Part shown: positions 11,501-26,500 of the stretch, piece by piece
Numbering within the stretch: the stretch's first letter is position 1
Layout: each line of letters starts with the position of its first letter
Source of the DNA: Bacteroidales bacterium
GTDB taxonomy: Bacteria; Bacteroidota; Bacteroidia; Bacteroidales; F082
Reading direction: 5' to 3'
Assembly (NCBI GenBank): GCA_017632935.1
Contig: JAGBQJ010000030.1
Span: 19,516-83,515 of the forward strand
Length of the DNA stretch: 64,000 nucleotides
Notes under the pieces: generated by a model
What the model saw: the letters and a program-made list of their open reading frames with translations, nothing else
Told to the model about the DNA's origin: nothing
Databases searched by the model: none
Position numbers and translations under genes: made by a program

Positions 11501-14500
11501 GCTCCACTTCCGGTCCTGTTGATCCTCCCGGGAACAGTGGCAAGTGCACTGTTACCCTCAAGGGCGGCACCATCGGCACTACTGGCCTTCCCGATGAAAA
11601 TGGCAACCTCAACGGCTATGTGTACGGCTCGTCGAGGGGCACCACCTTCCCCGTGGTCAACAATCCTCAGGGAACGCCGCGCTACGACTACAGCCGCGAC
11701 TTCTTCCTCGGCTATGCCAACAAGACTGAGGTCAACATCGGTGACGCTAACACAGGACCGACCATTATGGGATCGGTGTTTGGCGGCGGTGATAACGGCC
11801 ACGTGCGCTGGCACACCAATGTCACCGTTACGAATGGCGAGATTGGCGTGGCTTATGAACCTGAGCAGGACGAACACATCACAGACGACAAATGGGTCTA
11901 TCGCGGTAACGTGCACGGCGCAGGCCGAGGCATCGACAAGATTGTCGGCTCTACCACAGACTACTGCCAGTCAGCTGGTTCCGTTACCTTGAACACCACG
12001 GTGACGGTCAACGGCGGCATCATCCACCGTAATGTGTATGGTGGCGGATTGTTGTCCACCATAGGCCCGCCTCCAACGGGTTATAACCCGGGCACTTCGA
12101 CCTGTTATGTGAACATCAACGGCGGCACCATCGGCGAAGAACTCACTTCGGGCGATGAGCCTCTTTACGGCGGCGACATCTTCGGCGGCAGCCGTGGCAT
12201 CTTGGACATGCAACACGCCAATCTGAACAGCTTCGCGAGTGCCAGCAATACGGAGGTGAACATCGACAATAATGCCAATGTGCTCGGCAATGTGTATGGT
12301 GGCGGCGAGTTGGGTCAAGTGAAATTGGAATCCCAGGTCAACCTAATCGCTGGCACTACCAAAGGCTCCGTCTTTGGCGGCGGCAAGGGTGATGTCACCG
12401 AAGTCATTGCCGGCGCGGTGAAGGGAAACAGCACAGTCGACATGACGGGCGGCACCGTGGAACGCAGTATCTACGGCGGCGGCAAGATGGGCTCGGTGGG
12501 TACCTTCACGGCGCATACCACATACAACTACACCTCGGGAACTCATTCAGGCTCCAGCGTTGATGTTCCCACGGCTTGTGAGGATGATACAGGCTTGGCA
12601 ACTGTGATCGTTAAGGGTGGCTTTGTGGGCAAGGATGGCTCGTTGATGCCCTGGACAAACCACAACATTGAGGATGATGACCGTGGTTGGATTTTCTGCG
12701 GTGCCCAAGGTGTAGCCGACTCCATTACATACTACAAGGCTCCCGCGCTCGGCGTGGTGGGCAGCACCTATTTGGAAATCAATAAAGCTACAGGCGAGAA
12801 TCCACCAGCTGCACCAGTCATCACGGCCTCTGTGTATGGCGGCTCCGAAAACGGTTTGGTGCTGGGTAATACCCATGTGGTGATTGCGGACGGACAGATT
12901 GGTACAGGACATTACGTGGAAAATGGCGTCCACAAATGGGATCCCGCCTATAACGAAACCAAATGGACCAATGCCATTGCAGCCATTGGCAATCCTACCT
13001 CCATCAATACCATCGCTGCTCAATTCCACGAGTGCGATGCATGGACTTATGCCAGTCCTTACCAGGTATATGACATCTATGCCAATGAAACTTCGCACCC
13101 GAATAACGATTCTGGCCACGCAGACTATCAAATGGCTGCCCTCGAAGCCACCAACGGCCAATCGTTCTTCGGCAACGTGTTTGGCGGCGGCTCGGGCTAC
13201 TATCCCATTGCGACCGGTGTGTGGCGTCGCACGGCGGGTCAGGTGAACGGCAATGCCGTCGTCGACATCACGGGCGGCCACATTCTCACCAACGTGTTTG
13301 GCGGCAACGAGATGACGGACGTTAAGGGTAAATGCACCATCAACATGAGTGGCGGCACCGTCGGCATACCGCGTACCGTGACACAGATTCAGAATAACCC
13401 AACCCAAGGCAACATCTATGGTGCAGGCATGGGCGACTTCCGCTCCATGTTCGATACCTATACCGACGTGAATGAAACAGAAGTGAACGTCACGGGCGGC
13501 ACCGTTTTTGGCTCCGTCTTCGGCGGCAGCGAGGAAGGCCACGTTTTGGGTCACGCTGTGGTGAACATCGGTCAGGGTGAAGGCAAGACAACCCGTATCG
13601 GCACTACAGGCTATTCGGGTTACGATGGCCATGTGTTTGGCGGTGGTAGGGGTAATGCGAAAAAACTCAACCGTAAAGATCCTGATCCTGAAAAGGACTA
13701 TAACATCGCCAACTTCGCCTCGGGTCGTGTGGGCGGTAAAGCCACAGTCACGATGACGAATGGCACCGTTATGGGCAACCTCTATGGCGGCGGCCTTGTG
13801 GCCCGCACCGGCGTCGGCGAGACAGGCTCTTTCGACACCTACGTGACCGGCACCAGCTATGACTCCCAAAATCACGGCGTGACAACGGTTGCACTGAGTG
13901 GAGGCATTGTAGGCAACCCCACCAGCAATAATGGCACCGATGCCAACAAGGGTTATTACTTGTTGTTGAGTGAAGAACAAATGGGTAACGTCTATGGCGG
14001 TGGCCGTGGCGACAAAGCCGACTTCATAGAGGATGACTTGGGTCGTGCGGCCAAGGCTGTCGTCAACATCACCAGCACTTCTTCCGGCTATCCTACCATT
14101 TATGGCTCCGTCTTTGGTGGCGGCCAGATGGCGAATGTGGGCCATTGGCGTGGCTACGGTGCTAATCAGGGGTATGCGGAGGGCACCAGCCTCACTACGG
14201 TGACCATTACAGGCTCTCCCATTATTGGAACGGCGCGTGAGTTCAGCAATGATTATGCAACAAGTAGCCACCCACAGACCGAGTTTGAAACTATCAACGA
14301 AAAGACAAGGCTCCACCACACCCGCACGGGTAATGTGTTTGGTAGTGGTCAGGGTGCCGTGAGGCTGAAACATAATGAACAAGGAAACCTTATTGGAACT
14401 GGACACCCTGAAGGCCTTGAACATGGTCACTGCGGCCAGACACAAGTCGACATTAGCGGCAGTCCCACCATCATGAGTTCTGTCTATGGCGGTGCAGACC

Positions 14501-17500
14501 GTGGTGTTGTGTGGGGCAATACCGATGTGCGCATTGCTGGCGGCACCATCGGAACGTTGGCTAATGCCGATGACACCAATAACGATAACAAATACTATTA
14601 CGGCAGCGTCTACGGCGGCTGCTATGGTATGGACGCTTACTACCACATGCATCTGCCCACTGATACCCCTGAACAGGTTGTTGACTCCATTAACAAAAAG
14701 GTGGGTCATGTCTACGGCAAAACATACGTGGAACTCACGGGTGGCACCGTTCATGGCAACGTCTTTGGCGGCGGCAATCTGGGTACTGTCGATGGCTTGT
14801 GCGAGGTCAAGATTAGCAAAACGGGCTCGGGCACGGGACCGGAGATTGGCCCGCTTGAGTCTGGCACCAGCATGAACGCTTCAGTATATGGCGGCGGCAA
14901 GGGATTCTATGAAGATCCTAATGAGTTGCGTAAGAAATATGCCAACGTTGGCAGTACTAAGGTCACTGTTGAGGGAGGCAATATTAAGGGCTCGGTCTTC
15001 GGTGGCGGCTCCGAAAGTCATACGTTGGGCAATACTGAAGTTATAGTCCACAATGGCGCCAACATCGGCACCGACGGCCTCTCTACCTGGGACGGCAACA
15101 TCTTTGGTGGCGGCCGTAACTTCCTCAACACCAACAATACCAACGGCCGTGTGGCCGGTAATGTTACCATCACCATGGACGGTGGCTCCATCCAAGGCTC
15201 CATCTTTGGCGGCGGTCGTATGGCCCTCACAGGCGTGGATGAAGATGGCAATTTCCCGACCACGAGTTGGACTGTTGCCGACCACGGCAACGTGACCATC
15301 AACGTCAGCGGAACGACCTCGGGCAGTGACAACAACATCACCTATAACACTGTCATCGGTAACGGTAGCGACCAAGGCATCCACCTGCTGACGGGAAGCG
15401 ATGAGAGCGTGGGCGACATCTTCGGCTCGGGCAAGGGCGACACCAAGGAATATGATGATATTCTGGCGGGTTGTGTGACCAACACCACCATCAACATCAC
15501 CGGCAGTCCCCGTATCCATGGCGCCGTGTTCGGTGGCGGCGAAATGGCCAGCATCGGCTGGTTGGACAGCGACAACAATATTATTGACGGCACTGGCGAG
15601 GCCACCATCAAGATTGGAGATTCGGAAGCCGACAAGCCTGTCATCGGCACGTATTTGGAACTGAACCACGATTACCTTGATGGCAGTATTACCATCAATG
15701 GTCACGGCTACCCGCGTAGCCCCTGGACGATCATCGAAACCGAGGGTGGAGTGGAGAGGCTTGTCCATACCTGCACAGGCAACGTGTTTGGCGGTTGCCA
15801 GGGTGATGTGGATTTTGAAGATTGGGATGACGAAGTTTCCTCCACATGGAACAACTGGCCTTACATGGGCCGTTCCAAAAAGTCAACCATCACCGTCAAC
15901 GGCGGTACCATCATGGGCAATGTGTTTGGTGGCCCTGAACAAGGCACGATGGATGGTAATACAACAATCACCATCAACGGTGGCACTATCGGCACACAAG
16001 TGACCGCTTCAAACAACGATAAATACTACTTCGGTGGCGTTTACGGCGCTGGTTACGGTAGTGATGATTCAAATGAAGACAATCACGCAATCACCGTGAA
16101 TGGAGTCGCTACAACAGCTAAAATGAGGGCCGGTCGTGTGTATGGCAACGTCCATACGGACGTGTTCGGTGGCACTATAAACGGCGATGTGTATGGCGGC
16201 GCTTCATTCGCCTACGTCGGCGGCGAAGGCACCAGTCCCAATGGCGATGTTGAGCTTAACATCGGCTACAAGACCACCACCACTGATTCTGAGACGGATG
16301 AGGAGGTTGACAACTTCTATGGCGAGGCCAAAATCCTTGGCAGTGTGTATGGTGCCAACAACCGCAGCGGCACACCTTACGGCAAAGTGGAGGTCAATGT
16401 GTATAAGACGAAACATTGGGTGGACGAGCAGTTGGGCAGCAATTACGCTCCAGAGACACCCGAGGACGGTTGGACGCATGAATTGCTGATGGATAATACC
16501 AACGGAGGAACCACTGCCTATCCGAAACCGCAGCAATATGCCCTTAGAGAGGTGTTTGGCGGCGGCAACCGTGCCAGCTTTACGCCTAACCAAACGGGTA
16601 GAGAATTCAGCACCAATGGCAGAAGGACCACGGTGCATATTTGGAGTTGCGAAAACACCATCAGGGACCTTTACGGCGGCGGTAACGCAGCCGACATTGG
16701 CACCAGTGCCAACAACGCCGACATCGATCTCATCGTTGATGGCGGCCGTTTCTATCGTGTCTTCAGCGGCGGTAACGGCGAAAGCGGCACACCCGCCAAC
16801 ATCTACGGCTGGGCCAACAACACCATCAACAGCGGTGTCATTAATGAGTTGTATGGTGGCGGCAACCAGGCAGGCAACATCCTTCACACCAACCTCACCA
16901 TCAACGAAGAGCCCAATGGCTGTGCCGAGTTCATCGACAACACTTTCGGCGGCAGTAACGAAGCTCCCATCATTGGCGATGTCGAAACTGACCTGTTGTG
17001 CGGTGAAGGCTCTGCCTACGAATTCTATGGCGGTACCAACAATGCCGATATTTATGGCAATGTCACCCTCAACGTGCATGGCGGTTTCACTGAAAACCTC
17101 TACGGCGGCTCGAAGGGTTCGGAACGCCCTGCCAACATCAAGAAATTCCCCACCATTCCCGATCCGAGGCCAGAACCCGGACAGGAAGGTTATGATGCAA
17201 TGTTGGATCGAGTGTACCAATATATGATAGACCACCATATTGAAGCTGGCTATGGCGGAAACGTCATCGTCAACCTCTATGGCGGTACCATCAAAAATGT
17301 GTTTGGCGGTAGCAATATCAGCGGCAACATCGAAGGCAATATCTGGGTCAACGTGATTGACATAGAGAATGCTGATTGCCCGTTGGACATCACTAACCTC
17401 TATGGCGGCTGCAACAACACGGACTACGAGCCTGTAGACCACACGGCTGCCAATCCCGTCATTTCTCCCGTTGTCAATGTGGTGCACATCAAGGAAACCA

Positions 17501-20500
17501 ACACGACTCCTGGCTATATCCGACACAATGTGTTTGGTGGCTCGTTAGGTCATAACTCTGATGTCGTGGCCAACCCCGTGGTCAACATCGGTTACGATGC
17601 CACCACGATGGCGGGCTATATTCCTGCGGGCTATACGGTGAAACCCGCAGCCCAACGCAATGTCAAAGTGGCGGGCAACGTGTACGGTGGCGGTGAAGAG
17701 GGCATAGTGAACGGCAGTACAACCGTGAATGTCTTTGAAGGCGAAGTGGGTTTGATGGAATATTTCGACAGCGACGAGGATGACGAGGATCCTACTTTAG
17801 ATGTTGTCAACCATGTGAAATACGATGGCACCAACTATGGCGGCTCGGTGTTTGGCGGTGGCATGGGCAGTAAGGAAGATGCCGACCATGGTCGCGTGAA
17901 AGGCAATTCTACCGTCAACATCAAGGGCGGTCATGTGCAGTACAATGTGTATGGCGGCGGCGAGCTGGCCAGCGTGGGTGAGCATACTCCGGTCTATGAA
18001 ACCGTAAACGAGGAACCTGTACTCGTCGATTTCGTTCCCGATGAGGACAATGGCTTGGCCACGGTGAACGTCACTGGCGGTCAGGTGGGTCCCGCCCCAA
18101 TGGTGGGAACCTTTGGTGGCAAGACATACAACATCCCCATTGCCTTGAATGGCTACGACGGCTACGTCTTTGGCGGCGGCAAGGGCGAGGGCGATGATGC
18201 AGCTACTGCTTACAAGACTTTCGCCAACGTGAACAGCACCAGTGTCACGGTTCAGATGCCCATGGACGACGGCAACCATGCCAACCGCATCTGGGGCAGC
18301 ATCTTCGGCGGTGCCGAAGACGGCCACGTGTTGGGCGATGCCTATACCTATTTTAGGAGCGGTCTCATGGGCACGGACGGCACCACGAGTTACGACGGCA
18401 ACATCTTCGGCGGCGGACGTAACTACAGCAGAAAGAACACCACTGCAGGCCGCGTGGGTGGCAACACTCACGTGGAGATGACCAACGGACAAATCTATGG
18501 CAACATCTATGGTGGCGGTCGTTTGGCCCTCACCGGAACGGCCTTGAACGGCATTAAGCCGTTGGGCGAAGGCAGATACCAAGCCCTGAGAGATGACCCT
18601 GATGCCAATACCAAGAAATACGGCCATACCTTCGTCTATGTGAAAGGAGGCACGGTGGGCAACGATACCAAGGTGGATGTAGCGGTGGGTAATAATCAAA
18701 CGGTCAAAATGCCGCTCATCGAAACCTTCTCCACCTATAGCATGGGCAACGTGTATGGCGGCGGCAAAGGCTCTGAAGAGGGCTTGGTGGATTACCCGAA
18801 AACCTCGGCTTTGCTCGTCTCCTTGACTAAGAACACCACGGTGGAAATCTCGCAAGAGGACGACGATGTGCCCACCCGTATTTGGGGCATCGTGTTTGGC
18901 GGTGGTGAGACAGCCAACGTGGGCCAATTCAGTTGGCACCAAGTAGGAGACAACCACGGCACCGTTAGCGACATCAGGATTTCTGAAGGCTTGGCCAAGG
19001 TCAGGATTCACGGCGGCATCATCGGTGCCGACAGGGCGAAGATGCGTTATGAGAAAGATCCCGACTATCCCTATTATCCCAGGTTCAACGACGACCTCGG
19101 CTATGTGTATGGTGGCTGCGAAGGCATTTCTGACGACCCTGACAAAGTTGACGACGACAATAATCCTGTCTACCCAGATGTTCAGGCTGGACCTACGTCA
19201 GCGTCTACCACCAGCCTTATCAACCTCTTGGCAACGGTCAACAACACCGATGTGAGAATCACCGGTGGTTGGGTGAAGGCCTCCGTGTTTGGCGGTGGCG
19301 AAAGCGGTCACGTCAGAGGCAACACTAAGGTGACCCTCAAGGGCGGACAAATCGGCGCGGGCTACGACGAAAATGAGGATGAGGATGAGCAGCCCTACAC
19401 CGATGGCATTGGCGACACCCCCAACCAGTTCGTCAACCCAGCCACAACTGAGATCATTACCTCGAACAGCTTGAAAGGAACTTATCACTGGGACTATGGT
19501 GAAACCCTTCACCCTGGAGAGGAAAATGAAGTTACCATTTACAGCCCATACGACCCGGTGGATGTGATGAACGGCACCAAACCTTCCGACGGCAAGTCAT
19601 GGTTTGGCAACGTGTTTGGCGGCGGCTCGGGCTGGTTCCCATATATAAAGAATGAAGGCACTGCACAAGACCCTGACTACAAATCATACTGGAATCCGGA
19701 ATCGGGTAAGGTATGGGGTAACACCGAGGTAATCATTGCCGACTCCATCAGAAATGGAAACATTGTTTCGAAGCCCCACATCCTTAACAACGTGTATGGT
19801 GGCAATGAGATGACTGACGTGGGCGGCAACGCCATCGTCACGATGAACGGCGGCACCATCGGTGTGCCGCGCATCTCCGATGATATCAACACTCTTCCCA
19901 CCTTCGGCTACCTCTTCGGCGGCGGCTGCGGCGACCCGCGAGCTGAGTCGCTTGCACTCAACAACGTGGGCGGCAAGACCGTCGTCACCGTCACGGGCGG
20001 TATAATCTACGGTTCCGTGTATGGCGGCGCCGAGGACGGCCACGTGATAGGCAACACTGAGGTATATGTAGGCCAAGGGGAGGGAAAGACCACCATCATT
20101 GGCTGCGCAGGCACCTCGTATGACGACGGCAACATCTTCGGCAGCGGTCGTAACTACCTCTTGAAGAACTACACGGGAGGCCGCGTGGGCGGCAATACCC
20201 TCGTTGAGATGACGGGCGGACTCGCTTTAGGCTCCGTCTACGGCGGCGGACGTAATGCCATGGTCGGCCTTGACGAAGATTTGATTGAGATTGATTCTGA
20301 TACACATGAAGTGCAAGCCCTGCAAAACGGCCCCGCTCACGGTAAGACTACTGTTAGGGTGAAGGGCGGCACCGTAGGCAATCTTGCCAAAATGAGGGAG
20401 ACTGGACACACCATCGGTTACGTGTATGGCGGCGGCAAGGGCAGCAAGGTAGGCCCTGCCGGTCACCCTGCGGCATCACCTCTGCTCATCTCTTTGGTGA

Positions 20501-23500
20501 AGAACACCGAAGTTTTCATTTCGCAAGACGCTGCTGATGTGCCCACCCGCATCTACGGACGAGTGTATGGCGGCGGCGAGGTGGCCAATGTGGGCAATTA
20601 CGGATGGAAACCGGTCGCAACTGCGCCTAATATCAGCGAAATACAACTCTTATCCGACGGCCAGGCCGGCCAGGCCAAAGTTGATGTCAGCGGAGGCGTC
20701 ATCGGCTTGGACAACATGCAGATGAAGACCGCTTCGGGCATTCCCGACGACTTCGGCCATGTGTTTGGCGGCGGCGAAGGCTGGACGCAAAAACTTTCTG
20801 ATTCTCCCGTCATCGATGTGGAGGGCAACCACCTTGTGGAACTCATGGCCACCGTGGGCAATACCGACGTGACCATTGATGGCAGTGCCTTTGTGCTCGG
20901 CTCTGTATATGGCGGCAGTAGTGAAGGCCATGTACTGACCAATACCTTGGTGAAAATCAAGGGCGGACAAATTGGTGCGGGCAACGGTGTCGTTGACAGT
21001 GAAGGTCACAACAGGCCTTACACCGACGACGAATGGGACTATGCCCAATACCAGTCCTTGCCCGAATGTGCCCAATGGGACTATGAAGAGGGCGGCGCCC
21101 CCTATGACCCCAACATCATTGAAGGCGGCAAGCCCAAACCCGGTAAAAACGGAGCCACTTTCTACGGCAACGTGTTTGGCGGCGGTTCGGGCTATTATCC
21201 TTATGGCGTGGATACTGACGGCAACAGCCAATGGCTGCGCTCGGCAGGGCAGGTGAGGGGCAACACCCGCGTGGAAGTCACCGGCGGCCACATCCTTACC
21301 AGCCTTTATGGTGGCTGTGAAACCACCGACGTGGGCACATATAGATATAGTAATGTAATCCATGGAGAAGATCATGTTTCAGGTGGTCAGTCCACCGTCA
21401 TCATGAGCGGCGGCACCCTCGGTGTGCCGCGCACTTTGGCAGAAATCCAGGCTCACCCCGTCACCTGTTATGTGTTCGGCTCTGGAAAGGGCGACCCGCG
21501 CTTCTACTTCAACACTTGGACCAACGTTTGGAACTCCAAGGTGGAAATCAAGGGCACGGCCTGGGTGTATGGCTCGGTGTTTGGCGGCGGCGAGGAAGCC
21601 CACGTGCTCAACGACGTTGACCTCGACGTGAGCGGCAACGCCAAGATAGGCACCTTGGGGTATTCCTATGTGGACGGCAATATCTTCGGTGGAGGCCGCG
21701 GCTTTACGGGCAAGGCCCTCACGGCAGGCACTGTGGGCGGCAACATCGACATCACCATTACGGGCGGCACCATGCTAGGCTCCGTGTATGGCGGTGGCCG
21801 ATTAGCTTCGGTGGGCACCTATCTTGTGGATAAGGAATATAACAACGGCAGCGGCATGGTTCCGAATCCTTACTACGGCCATTTCCAACCCGGCGACGAC
21901 CATGGCAAGATTACCATCAACATTACTGGCGGTACCATCGGCAACGACTATGAAACCGCCACGCTCACCCATACTAATTCCGATACCTACGGCGGCAACG
22001 TCTTTGGCGGCTGCATGGGTAAGTACATCGCATGGAGCGGTAGCGGTGACAAGCCCATTTGGCCTTCCTTGGCCCGTGCCAAACAAACCGTGGTGACCAT
22101 CTCCGGAACGGCAAAAATTAAGAACTCGGTATATGGCGGTGGCGAAATCGGCACCGTGCGTGACAACACCACGGTCAACATCAATGGCGGCACCATTGGC
22201 GCCGACTATGGCACCTCGCCCAACAAGATGTACTGCGGCAGTGTGTTTGGCGGCGGCAAGGGCATTATGGAGATGAGTACTGACAACGACTCCACCATGG
22301 TGGCAGCCTATCTCGCTGGCCGCGTGTATGGCAACACCTATGTCAACATCAACGGTGGACAAGTGTATGAGAACGTGTTTGGTGGCGGCAAGGTGGCCAG
22401 CGTGGGCTGGGTGAAAACTGACGGCACCTTCGTGAATGGCGAAGCCACGGTCAAGATGACAGGCGGCATCATCGGGCCTTTGGACTACTCTGGTGTCAAC
22501 GCTTACATCTTCGGCGGTCCAAAGGGTGGACAGAATGACGACATGAAGCCTTATTGCAATGTGAATAGCACTTCTGTCGAGGTGGATTATACTGACAGCA
22601 ATGCCAACCGTGTTTGGGGCTCGCTGTTCGGCGGTGGTAGCGATGGTCATGTGTTAGGCAATGCCTCGGTAACGCTCAAGAACGGCACCGTTGGCACGGA
22701 AGGTGCCACAGGTTACGATGGTAATATTTTCGGCGGTGGCCGCAACTACCACGAATTGAGCCTCACCGCAGGCCGCGTGGGCGGCAACATCACCGTCAAT
22801 ATGCAAGGCGGCCAGCTTATGGGCTGCATCTTCGGCGGTGGTCGTCAAGGCTTGACGGGCATCGATATGAACGGCACGGCAGTGGATGACAACAACCACG
22901 GCAATGTCACCGTCACCATGAGCAGCGGCACCATCGGCAAGTCGACAGAAGCCCATAGTTATATGGGACAGGTGTTTGGTGGCGGCAAGGGTGACAACAC
23001 CAAAGATGACGATGATGTGGACTTCTACAAGCGTATGGGTGAGACGAGGAGCACCAACGTCACCATCAGCGGTGGCAAGGTCTACGGCAATGTGTATGGC
23101 GGCAGCGAGAACGGTCGAGTGCTTCAAAACGCCGAAGTCACTATTAACGGAAGCGCGCTCATCGGCGCAGAATCGAGCGAAAGTGCGTTTCAAGGCAATG
23201 TGTATGGCGGCGGACTCGGTATGGAGCCCTACGCAGGCACCGACCCGGCGGAAGACAATCCTAATGCTGGCCATGTGTTTGGCCTGTCAAGGGTCAACAT
23301 CAAGGGCGGCACCGTTACCAAGAGCGTGTTTGGCGGTGGCAATAAGGGCCTTGTCAATGTGGCAAGAATCGTCAACGTCGAGGCAGGTACAGTGTATGAA
23401 GACGTGTTCGGCGGCAACCGCACCATTCCGGATGCGGAGGGCGTTGTAAACAACAGCCTGAAGACGGTGAATATACGTGGTGGCCAAATCAATGGCAATG

Positions 23501-26500
23501 TGTACGGAAGTAGCTACGACGCTACGGAAGGCAATGCCCCCGACCCCGATGTCACGCCTTGGCCTTCGGGCGAGACCTATTGGTCTTCGTTCGTCAACAT
23601 CACGGGCGGCACCATCGGTGAAGACGTGTATGGCGCTGGCTATGGCGGCACCGTCTATGGCTCTAACTGCGTCCTTATCGGTCTCGAAGCCATCAAGAAA
23701 GCACCTACCTACGTTAATTTGAATGGTTCCCATAACGATGAAAATCAAGCCAACAAGTACGCCAAAGACGGCATTTCTGGAAATGGCTATCCAACGCCTG
23801 CCAAGATCAAGATCATGGGTAACGTCTACGACGGCTCCGACCACTTCGGCTCTGGTGAAGAACCCATGTGGAACAACTTCGACATCAGAGGCTACAGCCA
23901 GACCTTCCTTGACGGCACGGGCTATAACACCGCCGATGATAATGAAGGCTCTACAGACAAGCCTTACATGAACATCGAAGGCGGTCTCTACGGCTGCGGT
24001 ACGTTGTGTGAATCGGGTAAGAAAGGCCGTCAAATCCTCGTCAGGAATTACGGCGAGCGCATCACCAAGGGCGGCGAAGGTGCCGACAAAGACAACATGG
24101 AGGATGCCACCCGCACCCTGACCACCATCCAGCGTGGCGGTTATGTCTTGCTCGACAACTCGAATATCCACTTGTCTGGTGCCATCGACATCAGTAAGAA
24201 GTTCCCCGACAGAAAGTTTGGCGTCCTTCAGGTGGACAACGGCTTCTATGCAACCAACGCCAGCGGCCTGGTGCTTGGTGAAGTCGGTGCTCCGGCTTGG
24301 ATGGACTCCATCACGGAAGTCAGGAGCTTGTATCTGAGAGGCACCAACACCACTTCCTATGACCATATCGACGCCATGCAGAATAGTGACTACTGGGAGA
24401 TGGTTGGCATCAATTACAGCAACAATCGTCTGTATCGTACGGTAACCAGCACCGGACAGGATGATTTCTTGGCAGTCGATAAAGAAAATGTCATCATCTT
24501 CAACGGCAACTCGAAGCTTTGGGTGCGCAATTACAATACAACAGCAGATAAGATTTTATACGGACAGTTGTACGGTTTCTTCCGCGTGAAAGCTGATTAC
24601 TACCAGCCCGAAGGCACGGAGACCTTTGCATACGCCCGCCCGAAACTGAGCCCGCATGTGAATCGCATCGATATCTCAGATATCGTTCCTGGTTTCAATC
24701 CTGACCAAGACAGGCTCAACCCGGACGATGGCGGCTTCCTGAGTTACAATACCAGCCACAACACCTTCGTGAAAGGAGGCATTACTGTCTTGGGATGGGA
24801 ATATCTCAATGCATGGGATGGCGATGATGGCGGTAATACTTTTACCAACACGAAGCAATATCCTTATTTCAATATCAGTCAAGTTTCGAAGTCTGATGTC
24901 AATTCGCTGAATACAGAGGATTATCGTGTATGGATGCTGCCCTACACGCTGGGTAATAAGTGGTATGTTGACGGCCGCGGCATCGGCAACGGTGGCTGGG
25001 GCCAAGACAAGGACCACCAAAACAATTGGGGCGATTATCCTGACATGCCTAAGCTGAGCATTAGCGGAGCCAATGGCATCTGCAATGACGAAACTATTAA
25101 CCTGTCGCGTCCCAAGTTTAATCCTGCGGAAGATGTCATCTTTGTGGTGGGTCCTGTCAGCGCACTCGCGGAAAACGAAAACCTGAACAAATGGCCTACT
25201 GAGCATCCTTTGAAGTTGTACCGTTATCCTGGCGGCCATCCGATGAGTAATGGTCAAAAAGATGCCACCCACATAGGCAGTTCTCCATATCCTTCGACAC
25301 CTCCTGCCGATACCGACTATGCTGGCTTGGTTGGAAATGAAGAGACCGCCTTATCTACCGCAGGCCCGGGTCCCAACTATGGCGCAATAATCAATGCCAA
25401 CAGGACGGATAAACCTATGGTGATGGACAATGTCGTCGTGAATGGATTGTATACCTACGATGCAGTGGACATGCAGGAGTTGGACATTCCTGCAGCCGCA
25501 ACGCATCCCATCAACTTCGCTGATGAAAAGGTGAAGGTCCACATGCCGATGGTGGTCACCACGCCAGGTGCCAAACTTACCCTGAAGGGTGGCACGGTTT
25601 TGGAAGGAGGCTACAACAACACCGATGCTTCTGGAACCTTTACCATTGGTGACAACAGTGTGAAGAACTTCTATCTGAATCCTGACTTCAATGATCTTGC
25701 CTTCAATGCGACGGGTAAGTACAATGGCGGCGCCCTGTATGTGGCTACTGACCAACCGGCTGTTGGAGAGGATCCCGCTGTTCCCACTACGGTGAACGTG
25801 GAAGGCAAGGTGACCATTACGGGTAATTTGCAGAAGAACGGCAGTTCGACGATCAAGAGCAACGTGTATCTGCCCACCTTCGACAAGAGCCTTACCATAA
25901 CGGCTCCATTGGCTGTCGGTACAGAAATCGGCGTGACCAGCCCCATCAGGAACACGTCGGACGATTATAGGGATAACACCTTGTCGCCGGTGGCTATGGT
26001 CGAAAAGAGCGAAGCCACGCCTGCAGCTAATGGTGATATCGCATCGACGGTATGGTCGCAAGGCAACTTCCTCGACGACCAAGACTGGTTCTTCGGCAAC
26101 GGTGGCCACACCACCTATTATGATAACTTAGGTTACGAAGGTGCTGGTAACGAGTATCGTTCGCTGTACTTCGGCTGGACCTGGGCCAATGTGGTCAGGG
26201 AAGCACCTTCGGGATTCGACGTTAGCAACATCGACTCGAAAGAAGACTTGGCCTGGCTCATCAGCCTGAATACGGGCATGAATGGCGCGACCGCTACCAA
26301 CTTCTCCGGTCAAGACCTCTTGCAGAAGACGGACCTCGACATGAAGCAGTACGTCTGGGTGCCGATAGGTGATGACAGCCATAATGGTTTCGAGCACAAA
26401 TCCTTTGCCGGTCACTTCGATGGTCAGGGTCACCTGATTAAGAATATTAATATTGATTATATCGGTAGGGGAGACACCCGCTATGAGCATCAGGACTACG

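Larger units (their letters stand above)
8644..24000 (+). repeat. VYGGG/VFGGG protein-coding repeat array 2
   Basis: Continuation of the same repeat family over about 15.4 kb. More than 100 aromatic-GG motifs are estimated from the spacing seen in array 1; they were not counted one by one. Longer-period repeats are superimposed on it. The 3' boundary is approximate. Confidence 0.8.

Noticed and set aside
12547-14754. Long open frame (735 codons) on the minus strand, and similar ones at 9739-10977, 17797-19011 and 7563-8660
   Set aside because: They lie wholly or almost wholly inside the giant repeat genes. The Gly/Asn/Thr-rich sense codons leave few antisense stops, and the antisense products are His/Ala/Val-rich with no recognisable domain.
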